Shown here piece by piece: positions 34,354-43,400 of a stretch of 52,315 bases of DNA. The stretch comes from an uncultured Dorea sp. (GTDB taxonomy: Bacteria; Bacillota; Clostridia; Lachnospirales; Lachnospiraceae), in assembly GCA_934295165.1 (NCBI GenBank), contig CAKRAT010000006.1:1-52315 (forward strand), in the 5' to 3' direction. The notes beneath the pieces were generated by a model. That model saw only the letters and a program-made list of their open reading frames with translations, was not told the DNA's origin and did not search any database. Numbering within the stretch: the stretch's first letter is position 1; the number at the start of each line of letters is the position of its first letter. The translations under genes were made by a program, and so were the position numbers.

Positions 34354-34652
34354 ATGTACGAATAAGATTATATCATGCGGATGAACAGAGATGTGATCCG
34401 GACAATTGCCAAACTCATTTTGGGCAGAGACATGGAAGAAACTATGGATATTACTGCGAACGAATTAAAAAGCGAAGATAAAAAATGCTTATATTGAATG
34501 AACAGGCACTTTTATTTTATTCTTATCTGAACAGACAATCAGATGAATTTCTTGAGGCAAATGATTTTGATAAAGAAAAGATAAAAGAGGGTCTGATGTT
34601 TATAGCAAAACAATATGGGATCGTAAATATTGTTAATATGTTATATTTTTAG
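34354..34652 (+). pseudogene. Decayed small gene resembling DUF6483, with nonsense codon and frameshift
   Basis: ATG at 34354 (AAAGGATG upstream) reads M-Y-E, then TAA at 34363, then D-Y-I-M-R-M-N-R-D-V-I-R-T-I-A-K-L-I-L-G. It looks as if a CAA glutamine became TAA. The frame runs to a TGA at 34495 with D-K-K-C-L-Y. From the A-run at 34480-34485 the -1 frame continues the protein: L-N-E-Q-A-L-L-F-Y-S-Y-L-N-R-Q-S-D-E-F-L-E, ending at TAG 34650. The MYEQDY.MR......R..AKL start matches a small Lachnospiraceae protein I recall as DUF6483 (function unknown). Two independent lesions make it a pseudogene. Confidence 0.65.
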
Positions 34653-34918
34653 ACGTGGAGATTGATCAGGCTGAACCATATAAAATAATGATAAGAAAAG
34701 AAAGAAGAAAATTATAAATGGTATTCAGGATAATTATTAGTGACTTCATCGCGTAAATGTGATAAAATAAATCATCTGGCATATAAGAAAAACAAATGCC
34801 TGATAATATAATCTGATAAGAAAGAGGGAAAGTTCTGAATGCAAAAGTATACAGAAAAAGCTGCCGAAGGCAAGTTCTCTGTATTATTGCAATCGGGGAA
34901 ATCAGAACTAAGAGAGAG
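34653..34918 (+). other. Structured leader of the SNF transporter, overlapping a 40-codon ORF
   Basis: TATAAT at 34807-34812 is a candidate -10 without a good -35. A nested stem then spans 34831-34909: AGTTCTGA pairs with TCAGAACT, TGCAA with TTGCA, ATACAGA with TCTGTAT, with GCC-GAA-GGC at the tip. Its last strand ends just before the poor ribosome binding site of the transporter. The same bases encode an open frame from ATG 34839 to TAG 34964 (about 41 codons, starting M-Q-K-Y-T-E-K-A-A-E-G-K-F). A hairpin CATCTGGCAT/ATGCCTGATA lies near 34773-34806. Riboswitch-like or small-protein leader; unproven. Confidence 0.4.
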
Positions 34919-36295
34919 ATGGAAAAAGAAAAACATAACAGAAGTTCCTTTTCAGGAAAAATAGGATTTGTTCTGTCGGCGGCAGGCGCATCCGTTGGTC
35001 TGGGAAATATCTGGAGATTCCCATATCTGGCGGCAAAATATGGTGGAGGGATATTTCTTCTGATCTATATTCTGCTTGCACTGACATTCGGTTATACGAT
35101 GATCGTCGCAGAATCGGCACTTGGACGTATGACTCGAAAAAGTCCGGTGGGAGCGTTTAAGTCATTTGGTAAAAAAGCTGGCTGGCTGTCATTTGGCGGT
35201 TGGATCAATGCGATTATTCCGGTGCTGATCGTACCATATTATTCCGTTATCGGCGGCTGGGTAATCAAATACCTGGTTGAATACCTTAAAGGAAACAGTA
35301 CAAAGCTTGCAACAGACGGTTATTTTTCAGAATTTATATCCAATGGGGCATCGACAGAGATCTGTTTTGTGATTTTCTGTATGATCACGCTGATCATTAT
35401 CTATGCAGGAGTACGGAACGGAATCGAACGAGTATCCAAATTTATGATGCCGATCCTGGTAATATTGTCTGTAATTATTGCAATTTATTCGGTAACAAGA
35501 CCAGGTGCAATGGCAGGTGTAAAATATTTCCTTGTACCGAATCCGAAGAACTTTTCATGGATGACAGTTGTAACAGCAATGGGACAGATGTTCTACTCCC
35601 TGTCGATCGCCATGGGGATTCTGGTTACATTTGGATCTTATATGAAGAAAGATACTTCGATTGAAGATTCCACAAGAAACGTAGAAGTATTTGATACAGC
35701 AATTGCGATCATGGCCGGACTGATGATCATTCCAGCAGTATTCGCATTCTCCGGCGGAGATCCTGATACACTTCAGGCTGGACCATCGTTAATGTTCATC
35801 ACGATCCCGAAAGTATTTGCAAACATGGGATTCGGAACGGCAGTAGGAATTATATTCTTCCTGCTGGTATTATTTGCAGCGATCACAAGTTCAATCGCAC
35901 TGACAGAAAGTGCCGTATCTACGGTAGAAGATGAGATTGGATGGGGACGTAAAAAAGCAACGGTAATCATCGGTCTGATCATGATCATTCTCGGAACACT
36001 TTCCTGTCTTGGATATGGCCCGTTAGCGTTTGTAAAGATCATCGGAATGCAGTTTCTGGATTTCTTTGATTTCCTGACTAATTCCGTAATGATGCCGATT
36101 GCTGCACTTATGACAAGCTTATTTGTAACAAAGGTCGTAGGCATCGACCGCATGGAAGAAGAAATCCGCCACGGCGAAAGTAGATTTCGCAGGAAAAAGA
36201 TCTTCGTTGTAATGATCAAATATTTGTGCCCGATCTTTGCGATTATTATTCTGGCAAGTTCGGTGGCAAATGCATTTGGATGGATTTCGATGTAG
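34919..36295 (+). CDS. Sodium-dependent transporter of the SNF/NSS family (LeuT fold)
   Basis: 458 residues with about 11-12 membrane helices. The unwound TM1 motif reads FVLSAAGASVGLGNIWRFPYLAAKYGGGIFLL, the hallmark of neurotransmitter:sodium symporters; it binds substrate and two Na+ ions. Further family pieces are the GGW.. segment after TM2 and the SFGSYM-type TM6 region (FYSLSIAMGILVTFGSYM). Bacterial members import amino acids such as leucine, tryptophan or glycine; the substrate is not predictable from these residues alone. The RBS is weak and preceded by a stem-loop leader. Monocistronic. Confidence 0.93.
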   Translation: MEKEKHNRSSFSGKIGFVLSAAGASVGLGNIWRFPYLAAKYGGGIFLLIYILLALTFGYTMIVAESALGRMTRKSPVGAFKSFGKKAGWLSFGGWINAIIPVLIVPYYSVIGGWVIKYLVEYLKGNSTKLATDGYFSEFISNGASTEICFVIFCMITLIIIYAGVRNGIERVSKFMMPILVILSVIIAIYSVTRPGAMAGVKYFLVPNPKNFSWMTVVTAMGQMFYSLSIAMGILVTFGSYMKKDTSIEDSTRNVEVFDTAIAIMAGLMIIPAVFAFSGGDPDTLQAGPSLMFITIPKVFANMGFGTAVGIIFFLLVLFAAITSSIALTESAVSTVEDEIGWGRKKATVIIGLIMIILGTLSCLGYGPLAFVKIIGMQFLDFFDFLTNSVMMPIAALMTSLFVTKVVGIDRMEEEIRHGESRFRRKKIFVVMIKYLCPIFAIIILASSVANAFGWISM

Positions 36296-36324
36296 ATAAT
36301 TGGTATTTAATGCATCAGACTGGC

Positions 36325-36552
36325 TACCCGGACCGGAATAAAAGTTAGGAATCCTTTCCTGTTCAGGTTCCGTCGGCGGGTAATACTAAAGGGGCAAAAT
36401 TCTGCTAAAAGCAGGCATTCAAAATTTGAAACTCGGCATACGCCTCAAACAGTCAAATTTTGAATACCTAACGCAGAATTTTGCCCCTTAAGTATTACCA
36501 ACGCCTCTATCACATTCACTGGAAAGGATTCCTAACTTTTATTCCGTGGGTA
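36325..36552 (+). repeat. Copy B of the convergent-boundary hairpin element
   Basis: Near-perfect 228-nt palindrome. Outer arms at 36334-36359 and 36521-36546 match 26/26 and are flanked by TACCC/GGGTA. Middle arms at 36379-36405 and 36473-36499 match 26/27, and inner arms at 36417-36429 and 36453-36465 match 13/13. Unpaired conserved boxes: GTTCAGGTTCC (36361-36371), CACATTCAC (36511-36519), TAAAAGC (36406-36412), AAACTCG (36429-36435) and CTCAAACAG (36444-36452). Apical hairpin GGC-ATAC-GCC at 36435-36444. It starts about 30 bases after the SNF transporter stop and probably also terminates it. Confidence 0.85.
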
Positions 36553-36653
36553 TCGAATGCCTGAAGGATTAAGTGCCGGAAGCGCAAACTTTGTGGTACC
36601 GGAAGGTTACCACTCCCGGCATTCCATTCATTAACTTCCGCAACCAGTCGCGA

Positions 36654-36873
36654 CTTGAAGAAAATAGTATAAAGTGGTTCTTGTGAATGTGGAATGTTCT
36701 TAGAAAAAGTTAGAGAGTCAGAATCCCCGTTAAAGGAATGTAGTGAACCTGTTTGAGCCCCAAAGGGGTGAGTTGTGAACGTAATTCCTTTGTTTTTAGG
36801 GGATTCTGGCTCTCTTAGTTTTTCTTGGGACATGGAACCTGAACAAGAACCACTTTATACTATTTTCTTCAAG
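36654..36873 (-). repeat. Copy D of the convergent-boundary hairpin element (opposite orientation)
   Basis: Outer arms at 36654-36684 and 36843-36873 match 31/31. Middle arms at 36702-36728 and 36799-36825 match 24/27, and inner arms include AAAGGAAT/ATTCCTTT (36732-36739, 36784-36791). Read on the minus strand the boxes are GTTCAGGTTCC (36834-36844), TAAAAAC (36792-36798), CAACTCA, hairpin CCCC-TTT-GGGG (36758-36768), CTCAAACAG (36749-36757) and CACATTCAC (36683-36691). Lies about 100 bases from copy B. A smaller hairpin (TGCCGG/CCGGCA with GTGGTA/TACCAC inside) occupies 36573-36622 between them. Confidence 0.85.
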
Positions 36874-36900
36874 GACCGAGAGGCCAATCCAATTAATGAA

Positions 36901-38070
36901 TCAAATCCCCAAATACCTCTCTGCACAATAAGCCAGACAAGCCGCCCCAATCGGACACACATCCTCATTAAACTGCACTTTCGGATTATGTGCAGAATAT
37001 TCCCCGCGCTCATCCATATAACCTGCAGACAAATACATGAACTTAGATGGTACATGTTCTGCGATATTTGCAAAATCCTCAGAAGCACTGGCAGATACGC
37101 CCGGATATGGTGTCATTCCCGGGATATCCAGTTCTTTCATGAAACCAACGATCTGTTCCGTAAGTGCTAGATTGCAGATCAGCGGCGGGACTTCCGAGAT
37201 CATGGTGATTTCTGCGGTTCCACCGAAGGTTTCAGCTGTCCGGATGGTGGTTTCTTTCATCCTGCGTACCAGAAGTTCTCTGGATGCTTTATCATTGGTT
37301 CGTATCGTTCCTTCCAGAACGGCTGTATCCGGAATGATATTAGCTGCGGTACCTGCCTGAAATTTTCCGATCGTCATAAGGCAGGCTTTGGACGGATCGA
37401 CTTCACGGGCGATGATGGACTGCAGTGCCAGATAGACGTGTGCTGCAATATTGATCGGATCAATGGAATTCTGAGGATAGGCTCCGTGTGAACCTTTTCC
37501 CTTGATCTCAATATGAAAACCATCAACCGAATACATCATGGTTCCGGTACTGTTATACATGTAGATTCCGACAGGCATCTGCCCCGGAGATACATGATAG
37601 GCAAGTGCAGCATCAACCTTCGGATTTTCAAGAATGCCGTGTTCAATCATATTTTTACTGCCTTCGAATGTTTCTTCGGCAGGCTGGAACATGAATTTGA
37701 CCGTGCCCTTTAATTCGGATTCATTTTCTTTTAGCATTTTGGCTGCAGTTAATAACATCGCTGCATGAAAATCATGTCCGCATGCATGGGCTTCTTTTCC
37801 GGTCGGGCAGGCGAAGGGGAGTCCGCTTTCTTCCGGCATTAGGAGCGCGTCCATATCGGCACGCAGTAACAGGACCTTTCCACCGTTACCAACCGTTGCG
37901 GTTACACCTTCGCCGCATCTGGATGGCGTGAGTCCATATTCCTGCAGTTTTTTCATTACATACGCACAGGCCTTTGGCATGTGAAGTCCAGTTTCTGCAT
38001 TTGTATGGAAATAACGTCTGTTTTTGACGGTTTCATCGTTAAGTTCAAGTGCTCTCTTATAATAATCCAT
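36901..38070 (-). CDS. M20D-family amidohydrolase (hippurate/IAA-amino acid hydrolase-like)
   Basis: 389 residues. It carries the di-metal peptidase motifs LLLRADMDALLM, EAHACGHDFHAAM (His-Ala-x-Gly-His-Asp), FMFQPAEETFEGS (Glu-Glu), LAYHVSPG (His) and SASEDFANIAEHVPS near the C-terminus. A dimerisation (lid) domain sits between. Hydrolyses N-acyl or N-carbamoyl amino acids or small amide-linked amino acids; the true substrate is unknown. AAGGAGG precedes the ATG on the minus strand. The gene stands alone, convergent with the SNF transporter across the copy B/D elements. Confidence 0.9.
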   Translation of the reverse strand: MDYYKRALELNDETVKNRRYFHTNAETGLHMPKACAYVMKKLQEYGLTPSRCGEGVTATVGNGGKVLLLRADMDALLMPEESGLPFACPTGKEAHACGHDFHAAMLLTAAKMLKENESELKGTVKFMFQPAEETFEGSKNMIEHGILENPKVDAALAYHVSPGQMPVGIYMYNSTGTMMYSVDGFHIEIKGKGSHGAYPQNSIDPINIAAHVYLALQSIIAREVDPSKACLMTIGKFQAGTAANIIPDTAVLEGTIRTNDKASRELLVRRMKETTIRTAETFGGTAEITMISEVPPLICNLALTEQIVGFMKELDIPGMTPYPGVSASASEDFANIAEHVPSKFMYLSAGYMDERGEYSAHNPKVQFNEDVCPIGAACLAYCAERYLGI

Positions 38071-38203
38071 TTTCAGATCCTCCTTATAAATTCACTCTTT
38101 TTTACTTTATTAAAAATTCAAAATTATTGAAAATTGTAAATAAAAAGAAAGCCATTATTTATTATCAGTAAATGTATATTTCGCAAATTTGAGCTTCTGT
38201 CAG

Positions 38204-38267
38204 CCTTTTATCATTAAGCATAAATAATGATAAAAGGTATTATACCAATCAGAACATACATTATCAA
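38204..38267 (-). promoter_or_regulatory. promoter of the M20 gene with a palindromic operator at the start site
   Basis: On the minus strand TTGATA (38262-38267), a 17-base spacer and TATAAT (38239-38244). Directly downstream, CCTTTTATCATTA and TAATGATAAAAGG (38204-38216 and 38225-38237) form a perfect 13-bp inverted repeat with an 8-base gap, covering the expected +1. No T-tract, so a repressor site or 5' stem-loop is more likely than a terminator. The remaining 38071-38203 is AT-rich without features I can name. Confidence 0.7.
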
Positions 38268-38355
38268 ACCTCTGTAAAATATTTTTGAAAAATTTTAGAA
38301 AAGGGCTGTAAGGAGATTCCCTCAGCTTTATATTGGCGTTTTTCACAGGAAAATA

Positions 38356-38384
38356 TTGATTTTTGCATGGATGTTTAGTAGAAT
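38356..38384 (+). promoter_or_regulatory. candidate promoter of plsX-acpP
   Basis: TTGATT at 38356-38361, 17-base spacer, TAGAAT at 38379-38384, about 28 bases upstream of the plsX ATG. Confidence 0.6.
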
Positions 38385-38412
38385 AAATTCAGTAATGCTA
38401 GGAGGAATTAAT

Positions 38413-39450
38413 ATGTCAGAAATTACGGTGATCGCATTGGACGCCATGGGCGGGGACAATGCACCGGGTGAGATGGTGAAAGGTGCAGTCGATGCACTTG
38501 GCCGCGAGAAAGATATTAAAGTATATCTGCTTGGCAGAGAAGAACTTGTGAATGCCGAACTGCAGAAATATACGTATGATAAAAGCAGAATAGAAGTTGT
38601 GAATACAACAGAAGTAATAGAGACAGCAGAACCGCCGGTGAATGCGATCCGAAGAAAGAAAGATTCTTCCATCGTAGTCGGCATGAAGATGGTGAAGGAA
38701 GGAAAGGCAGATGCATTCGTATCAGCCGGAAGTTCCGGAGCAATTCTGGTCGGCGGGCAGGTGATCGTCGGAAGAATCAAAGGTGTAGAAAGACCACCGC
38801 TTGCTTCTCTGATCCCGACTGAGAAAGGTGTCGCCCTTCTGGTCGACTGTGGGGCAAATGTAGATGCAAGAGCTTCTCATCTGGTACAGTTTGCAAAGAT
38901 GGGATCCATCTATATGGAACATGTAGTTGGTGTGAAGAATCCGAAAGTCGGAATTGTAAATATCGGTGCGGAAGAAGAAAAAGGAAATGCACTGGTAAAA
39001 GAGACATTCCCGCTTTTAAAAGAAGAAACGGATCTTAATTTTATCGGAAGTGTAGAAGCAAGAGAGATCCCACATGGACAGGCTGATGTTATTGTAACAG
39101 AAGCATTTTCCGGAAATGTAATTTTGAAATTATATGAAGGTGTCGGAGCCGTCCTGATCAGTAAGGTAAAAGAAGGGCTGATGGCTACGCTCAGAAGCAA
39201 GATCGGAGCACTTCTGATCAAACCTGCTTTGAAGGCTACGTTAAAATCTTTTGACGCGAGTGAATATGGCGGCGCACCGCTGCTTGGTCTGAACGGACTG
39301 GTTGTAAAGACACATGGAAGTTCAAAAGCAAAAGAAGTCAGCAATACACTGATCCAGTGCGTGACATTTAAAAAGCAGAAGATCAATGAAAAGATCAGAG
39401 AAAGCATTCAGAAAGAAAGTATTCAATCGGAGACAACATCCGCTGAATAA
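38413..39450 (+). CDS. plsX: Phosphate acyltransferase PlsX
   Basis: Makes acyl-phosphate from acyl-ACP for phospholipid synthesis. 345 residues starting MSEITVIALDAMGGDNAPGEMVKGAVDAL, the family signature, with ADAFVSAGSSGAIL and the late LLGLNGLVVKTHGSS motif. The C-terminal 25 residues are a charged tail beyond the usual fold. ATG 38413 follows AGGAGG; an in-frame ATG at 38356 overlaps the promoter and is rejected. Gene order plsX-acpP-rnc-smc-ftsY is the conserved Firmicutes core, here without fabD/fabG. Confidence 0.96.
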   Translation: MSEITVIALDAMGGDNAPGEMVKGAVDALGREKDIKVYLLGREELVNAELQKYTYDKSRIEVVNTTEVIETAEPPVNAIRRKKDSSIVVGMKMVKEGKADAFVSAGSSGAILVGGQVIVGRIKGVERPPLASLIPTEKGVALLVDCGANVDARASHLVQFAKMGSIYMEHVVGVKNPKVGIVNIGAEEEKGNALVKETFPLLKEETDLNFIGSVEAREIPHGQADVIVTEAFSGNVILKLYEGVGAVLISKVKEGLMATLRSKIGALLIKPALKATLKSFDASEYGGAPLLGLNGLVVKTHGSSKAKEVSNTLIQCVTFKKQKINEKIRESIQKESIQSETTSAE

Positions 39451-39483
39451 TATATTACTATCTATGAGAAAAGGAGATTTGAT

Positions 39484-39717
39484 ATGGAACTTGAAAAATT
39501 AAAAGAAATCATCGCTGATGTATTAAACGTAGAAGTGAATGATATTACAGAGGACACAACATTTGTAGATGATCTTGGAGCAGACTCACTTGATATTTTC
39601 CAGATTATCATGGGAATAGAAGAAACATTTGACATTGAGATTGACAACGATGACGCTGAGCAGATTTCCACAGTCGGAGATGCAGTAGAGCAGATCAAGA
39701 ACGCAACAAATAATTAA
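39484..39717 (+). CDS. acpP: Acyl carrier protein
   Basis: 77 residues, acidic, four-helix ACP. Ser35 in GADSLD is the 4'-phosphopantetheine attachment site. It carries growing acyl chains for fatty acid synthesis and supplies PlsX upstream. AAAAGGAG precedes the ATG. Followed by a terminator that separates it from rnc. Confidence 0.97.
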   Translation: MELEKLKEIIADVLNVEVNDITEDTTFVDDLGADSLDIFQIIMGIEETFDIEIDNDDAEQISTVGDAVEQIKNATNN

Positions 39718-39741
39718 TAAACAGGCAGATATACAGAATGG

Positions 39742-39764
39742 AAAAAGCCCTGGAGGGCTTTTTT
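39742..39764 (+). terminator. terminator between acpP and rnc
   Basis: AAAAAGCCC, TGGA loop, GGGCTTTTTT. Short but perfect stem with a T-tract. It lies inside a longer open frame upstream of rnc, which argues for the later rnc start. Confidence 0.85.
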
Positions 39765-39791
39765 CATTCTATCTATAGGATGGAGTTTAGA

Positions 39792-40487
39792 ATGAACAAA
39801 GAACTTAAAGAATTAGAAGGTAAGATCGGTTATCAGTTTAAAAACTTTGATTTATTTAAGAATGCAATGATCCACAGTTCTTATGCGAATGAAAAGCATT
39901 TGCCGAAGTATGAATGTAATGAGCGTCTGGAATTCCTTGGGGATGCAGTTCTGGAACTGGTATCCAGTGAATTTTTATTCCACAATAACCCGACACTTCC
40001 GGAAGGACAGCTTACCAAGACAAGAGCGAGTATGGTATGTGAGCCGGCACTGGCATTCTGCGCCAGAGATCTGGACCTTGGCAACTATCTTTTGCTTGGA
40101 AAAGGTGAAGATGCGACCGGAGGCCGTAAGAGAGAATCTGTAACTTCAGATGCAATGGAAGCTCTGATCGGAGCAATTTATCTTGATGGTGGTTTTGCTA
40201 ATGCAAAAGAGTTCATACACCGTTTCATTTTGAAGGATTTAGAGAATAAGAAACTCTTTTTTGATAGCAAGACTATCCTGCAGGAGATCGTGCAGGCGAA
40301 TTTCAAAGATGTAATCTCGTATCATCTGATCGGAGAAGAAGGACCGGATCATGATAAGACTTTCAAAGTAGCGGTACATATCGGAGATACAGAATATGGG
40401 GTCGGTGCAGGAAGAACCAAGAAGGCGGCAGAGCAGGAAGCTGCATATGTCACGATTCTGAAACTGCATGAGAAGAATATAAAGTAG
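39792..40487 (+). CDS. rnc: Ribonuclease III
   Basis: Cuts double-stranded RNA, processing rRNA precursors and structured transcripts. 231 residues with the signature NERLEFLGDAVLEL (Glu47, Asp51), a second acidic pair in SDAMEALIGAIYLDGG and a C-terminal double-stranded-RNA-binding domain ending GRTKKAAEQEAAYVTILKL. ATG 39792 follows GGATGGAG; an in-frame ATG at 39738 falls ahead of the acpP terminator. Long palindromic transcripts in this window would be candidate substrates (inference). Seven bases upstream of smc. Confidence 0.96.
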   Translation: MNKELKELEGKIGYQFKNFDLFKNAMIHSSYANEKHLPKYECNERLEFLGDAVLELVSSEFLFHNNPTLPEGQLTKTRASMVCEPALAFCARDLDLGNYLLLGKGEDATGGRKRESVTSDAMEALIGAIYLDGGFANAKEFIHRFILKDLENKKLFFDSKTILQEIVQANFKDVISYHLIGEEGPDHDKTFKVAVHIGDTEYGVGAGRTKKAAEQEAAYVTILKLHEKNIK

Positions 40488-40494
40488 GTGTAGA

Positions 40495-43400
40495 ATGTAT
40501 TTAAAAAGCATAGAAGTGCAGGGATTTAAATCATTTGCCAATAAGATCAAATTCGAATTCCATAATGGTATCACCGGTATTGTAGGTCCGAACGGAAGTG
40601 GTAAGAGTAATGTCGCAGATGCGGTACGATGGGTGCTCGGAGAACAGCGTGTCAAGCAGCTTCGAGGGGGAAGTATGCAGGACGTTATCTTTTCCGGTAC
40701 AGAGAACCGTAAGCCACTTAGTTATGCTTCGGTGGCGATCACACTGGATAATTCGGATCACAAGCTTCCGGTAGATTATGAGGAAGTTACAGTTGCAAGA
40801 AAATTATACCGCTCCGGTGAAAGTGAATACCTGATCAACGGAAAAGCCTGCAGACTGAAAGATGTCAACGAGCTTTTCTACGATACTGGTATCGGTAAAG
40901 AGGGATATTCGATCATCGGACAGGGACAGATCGATAAGATCTTAAGTGGTAAGCCGGATGAGAGACGTGAGCTTTTCGATGAGGCTGCTGGAATTGTAAA
41001 GTTTAAACGAAGAAAGAGTATGTCCGTCAAGAAATTAGAAGACGAACGTCAGAATCTGGTCCGTGTAAATGATATTCTCTCCGAGCTGGAAAAGCAGGTC
41101 GGTCCGTTGGAGCGACAGTCTGAAAAGGCAAGGGAATACCTGAAACGAAAAGAAGAATTAAAGACATATGATATCAATATGTTCCTGTTAGAAATGGAAC
41201 GTATCCGTGATCAGATCCGTGAACTGGAAGAAAAGCTTCGTGTAACCAAAGGGGAACTGGAAGAAGCGACCAGACAGTATGCGGATACCAAGACGGAATA
41301 TGAGTCTATAGAAGAACAGGTAGAAGTGATCGATGATTCGATTGAAAAGGCAAATCGCCAGCTGAATGAAACAACGATCTTAAAACAACAGCTGGAAAAC
41401 CAGATCGCACTGTTAAAGGAACAGATCCACAGTGCAAGAATGAATGATGAGCATTTTGACCAGCGTGCAAATGTAATCGATTCAGAGATGAACGTCCGTG
41501 AAGGACAGTTGAAAGAATTAAAAACAGAAAAAGATTCCATCGTGAAACAGATGGAACAAAAACAATCCGAAGAAGACAAGATCAAGAGTGAACTGACCGA
41601 TCTGCAGGCAAAGATTGCGCAGATCACAGGGTCCGTGGATGAAAAGAAGAATCATATCATGGAAATCCTGAATAACAGAGCATCAACCAAAGCCCAGATT
41701 CAGAAATTTGACACCATGATGGAGCAGATCCAGGTACGTAAGTCACAGATCAGCCGTGAGATCCTTGCGAATGACAGTGAGATTGCGGAAGAAAACGAGA
41801 ATCTGAACAAATTCAAAATGGAATTGAAGGTCATTTCCGATAAGATTATTTCTCTGAATGACGAAAACAAAGAATATGAAACAAAAATCAAAGAACTGCA
41901 GACACAGATTTCGAAGGAATCACAAAAGCTGCAGATCGGACAGTCTGCATTTCACAGGGAACAGTCCAGACTGGAATCATTAAAGAATATTACCGAACGT
42001 TATGACGGATACGGGAACAGTATCCGTAGAGTTATGGATAACAAAGACCGGGAAAAAGGTCTTCTCGGTGTAGTTGCAGATATCGTAAAAGTAGAAAAAG
42101 ATTACGAGATTGCAATCGAGACGGCACTCGGCGGCAGTATCCAGAATATCGTAACCGAGGATGAAGAGACAGCGAAGCGCATGATCAATTATCTGAAGAA
42201 GAATAAATTCGGACGCGCGACCTTCCTCCCGTTAACAACGATCCGGGCAAATTCCGGACTGAACCGTCCGGAAGCACTGAAAGAACCGGGAGTTGTCGGA
42301 ACTGCGAACAAGCTTGTGCAGGTGGAAAAGAAATATACAACACTTGCAGATTTCCTTCTGGGGCGTACGTTGGTAGTAGATCATATCGATCATGCTACAA
42401 CGATTGCAAGAAAATATCACCAGTCCATCCGTATTGTTACACTGGAAGGAGAACTGATCAACCCGGGCGGATCCATGACCGGTGGAGCATTTAAGAATTC
42501 CAGCAATCTTCTGAGCAGACGTAGAGAGATTGAAGAATTCGAAAAGACTGTTCAGAAATTAAAACAGGAAATGATGGAGATGGAGAGCCTGATCTCGGCG
42601 TTAAAGGATGAGCGTGCCGGTTATTATGAGAAGACAGATGTGATCGGAACAGAACTTCAGAAAGCATACGTAATACAGAATACTGCAAAGATGAATGCAG
42701 ATCAGGCATCAGCCAGAATCAGAAGTTTCAAACAACAGTTTGATAATCTGAGAAACGAAGCAGCCAAACTGGATACGCAGATAACAGAGATCATGGACAA
42801 TCAGGAATCCATCAATGTTGAACTGGATACATCAGAAAGTCTGGAAAATGATCTGAATACAGACATTGAAAAAGAACAGAAAGAACTGGAAGATATCCAC
42901 ACACAGGAAAACTTTAAGACGAGACAGTCCGAGCAGATTCATCTGGAATATGCAGGACTGGAGCAGAAATATACATTTGTTACAGAGAATATCATCCGTA
43001 TCCGTGAAGAAATGGACAAATTCCGTACAGAGCTGGATGAGCTGACCAGAAACAAAGGAGGCAATTCACAGGAAATTGCTGAAAAAGAGAAAAAGATTCA
43101 GGAACTGAAGCAGACGATTGAGAATTCCGGAGAGCTTTTTGAGGAGATCAAGAAGCAGATCGAAGATTCTAAGAAAGAAAGAGAAGAGCTGAATAAACGC
43201 CACAAATCATTCTTCGAAAAACGCGAAGAGATTTCAAAACATATGACAGATCTGGATAAAGAAGTATACCGTCTGGAAAGTCAGAAGGAAGGCTACGAAG
43301 AAGCTTCTGAGAAGCAGATTAATTATATGTGGGAAGAGTACGAGCTTACTCTGAATCATGCCAGAGAGCTTCGTAATCCGAATCTTACAGATCTTGCGGG

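Noticed and set aside
34477..34497. Programmed -1 frameshift at the A-run of the small gene
   Set aside because: The run is only six A and has no proper slippery heptamer in frame. The early TAA at 34363 would stop translation anyway, so decay is simpler.
34831..34909. Glycine riboswitch in front of the SNF transporter
   Set aside because: GCCGAAGG is present, but the GGAGAG/CUCUC core helix and the AGG..GGACAGA segment are missing. Kept only as an unnamed structured leader.
36516..37170. Small open frames of 105-131 codons across copies B and D and the end of the M20 gene
   Set aside because: They run through palindromic arms or opposite the M20 coding sequence and show no protein-like conservation. 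The palindromes themselves create mirrored frames.
39738..39791. Longer N terminus for RNase III starting at 39738
   Set aside because: It would translate through the acpP terminator hairpin and lacks a ribosome binding site; ATG 39792 has GGATGGAG upstream.
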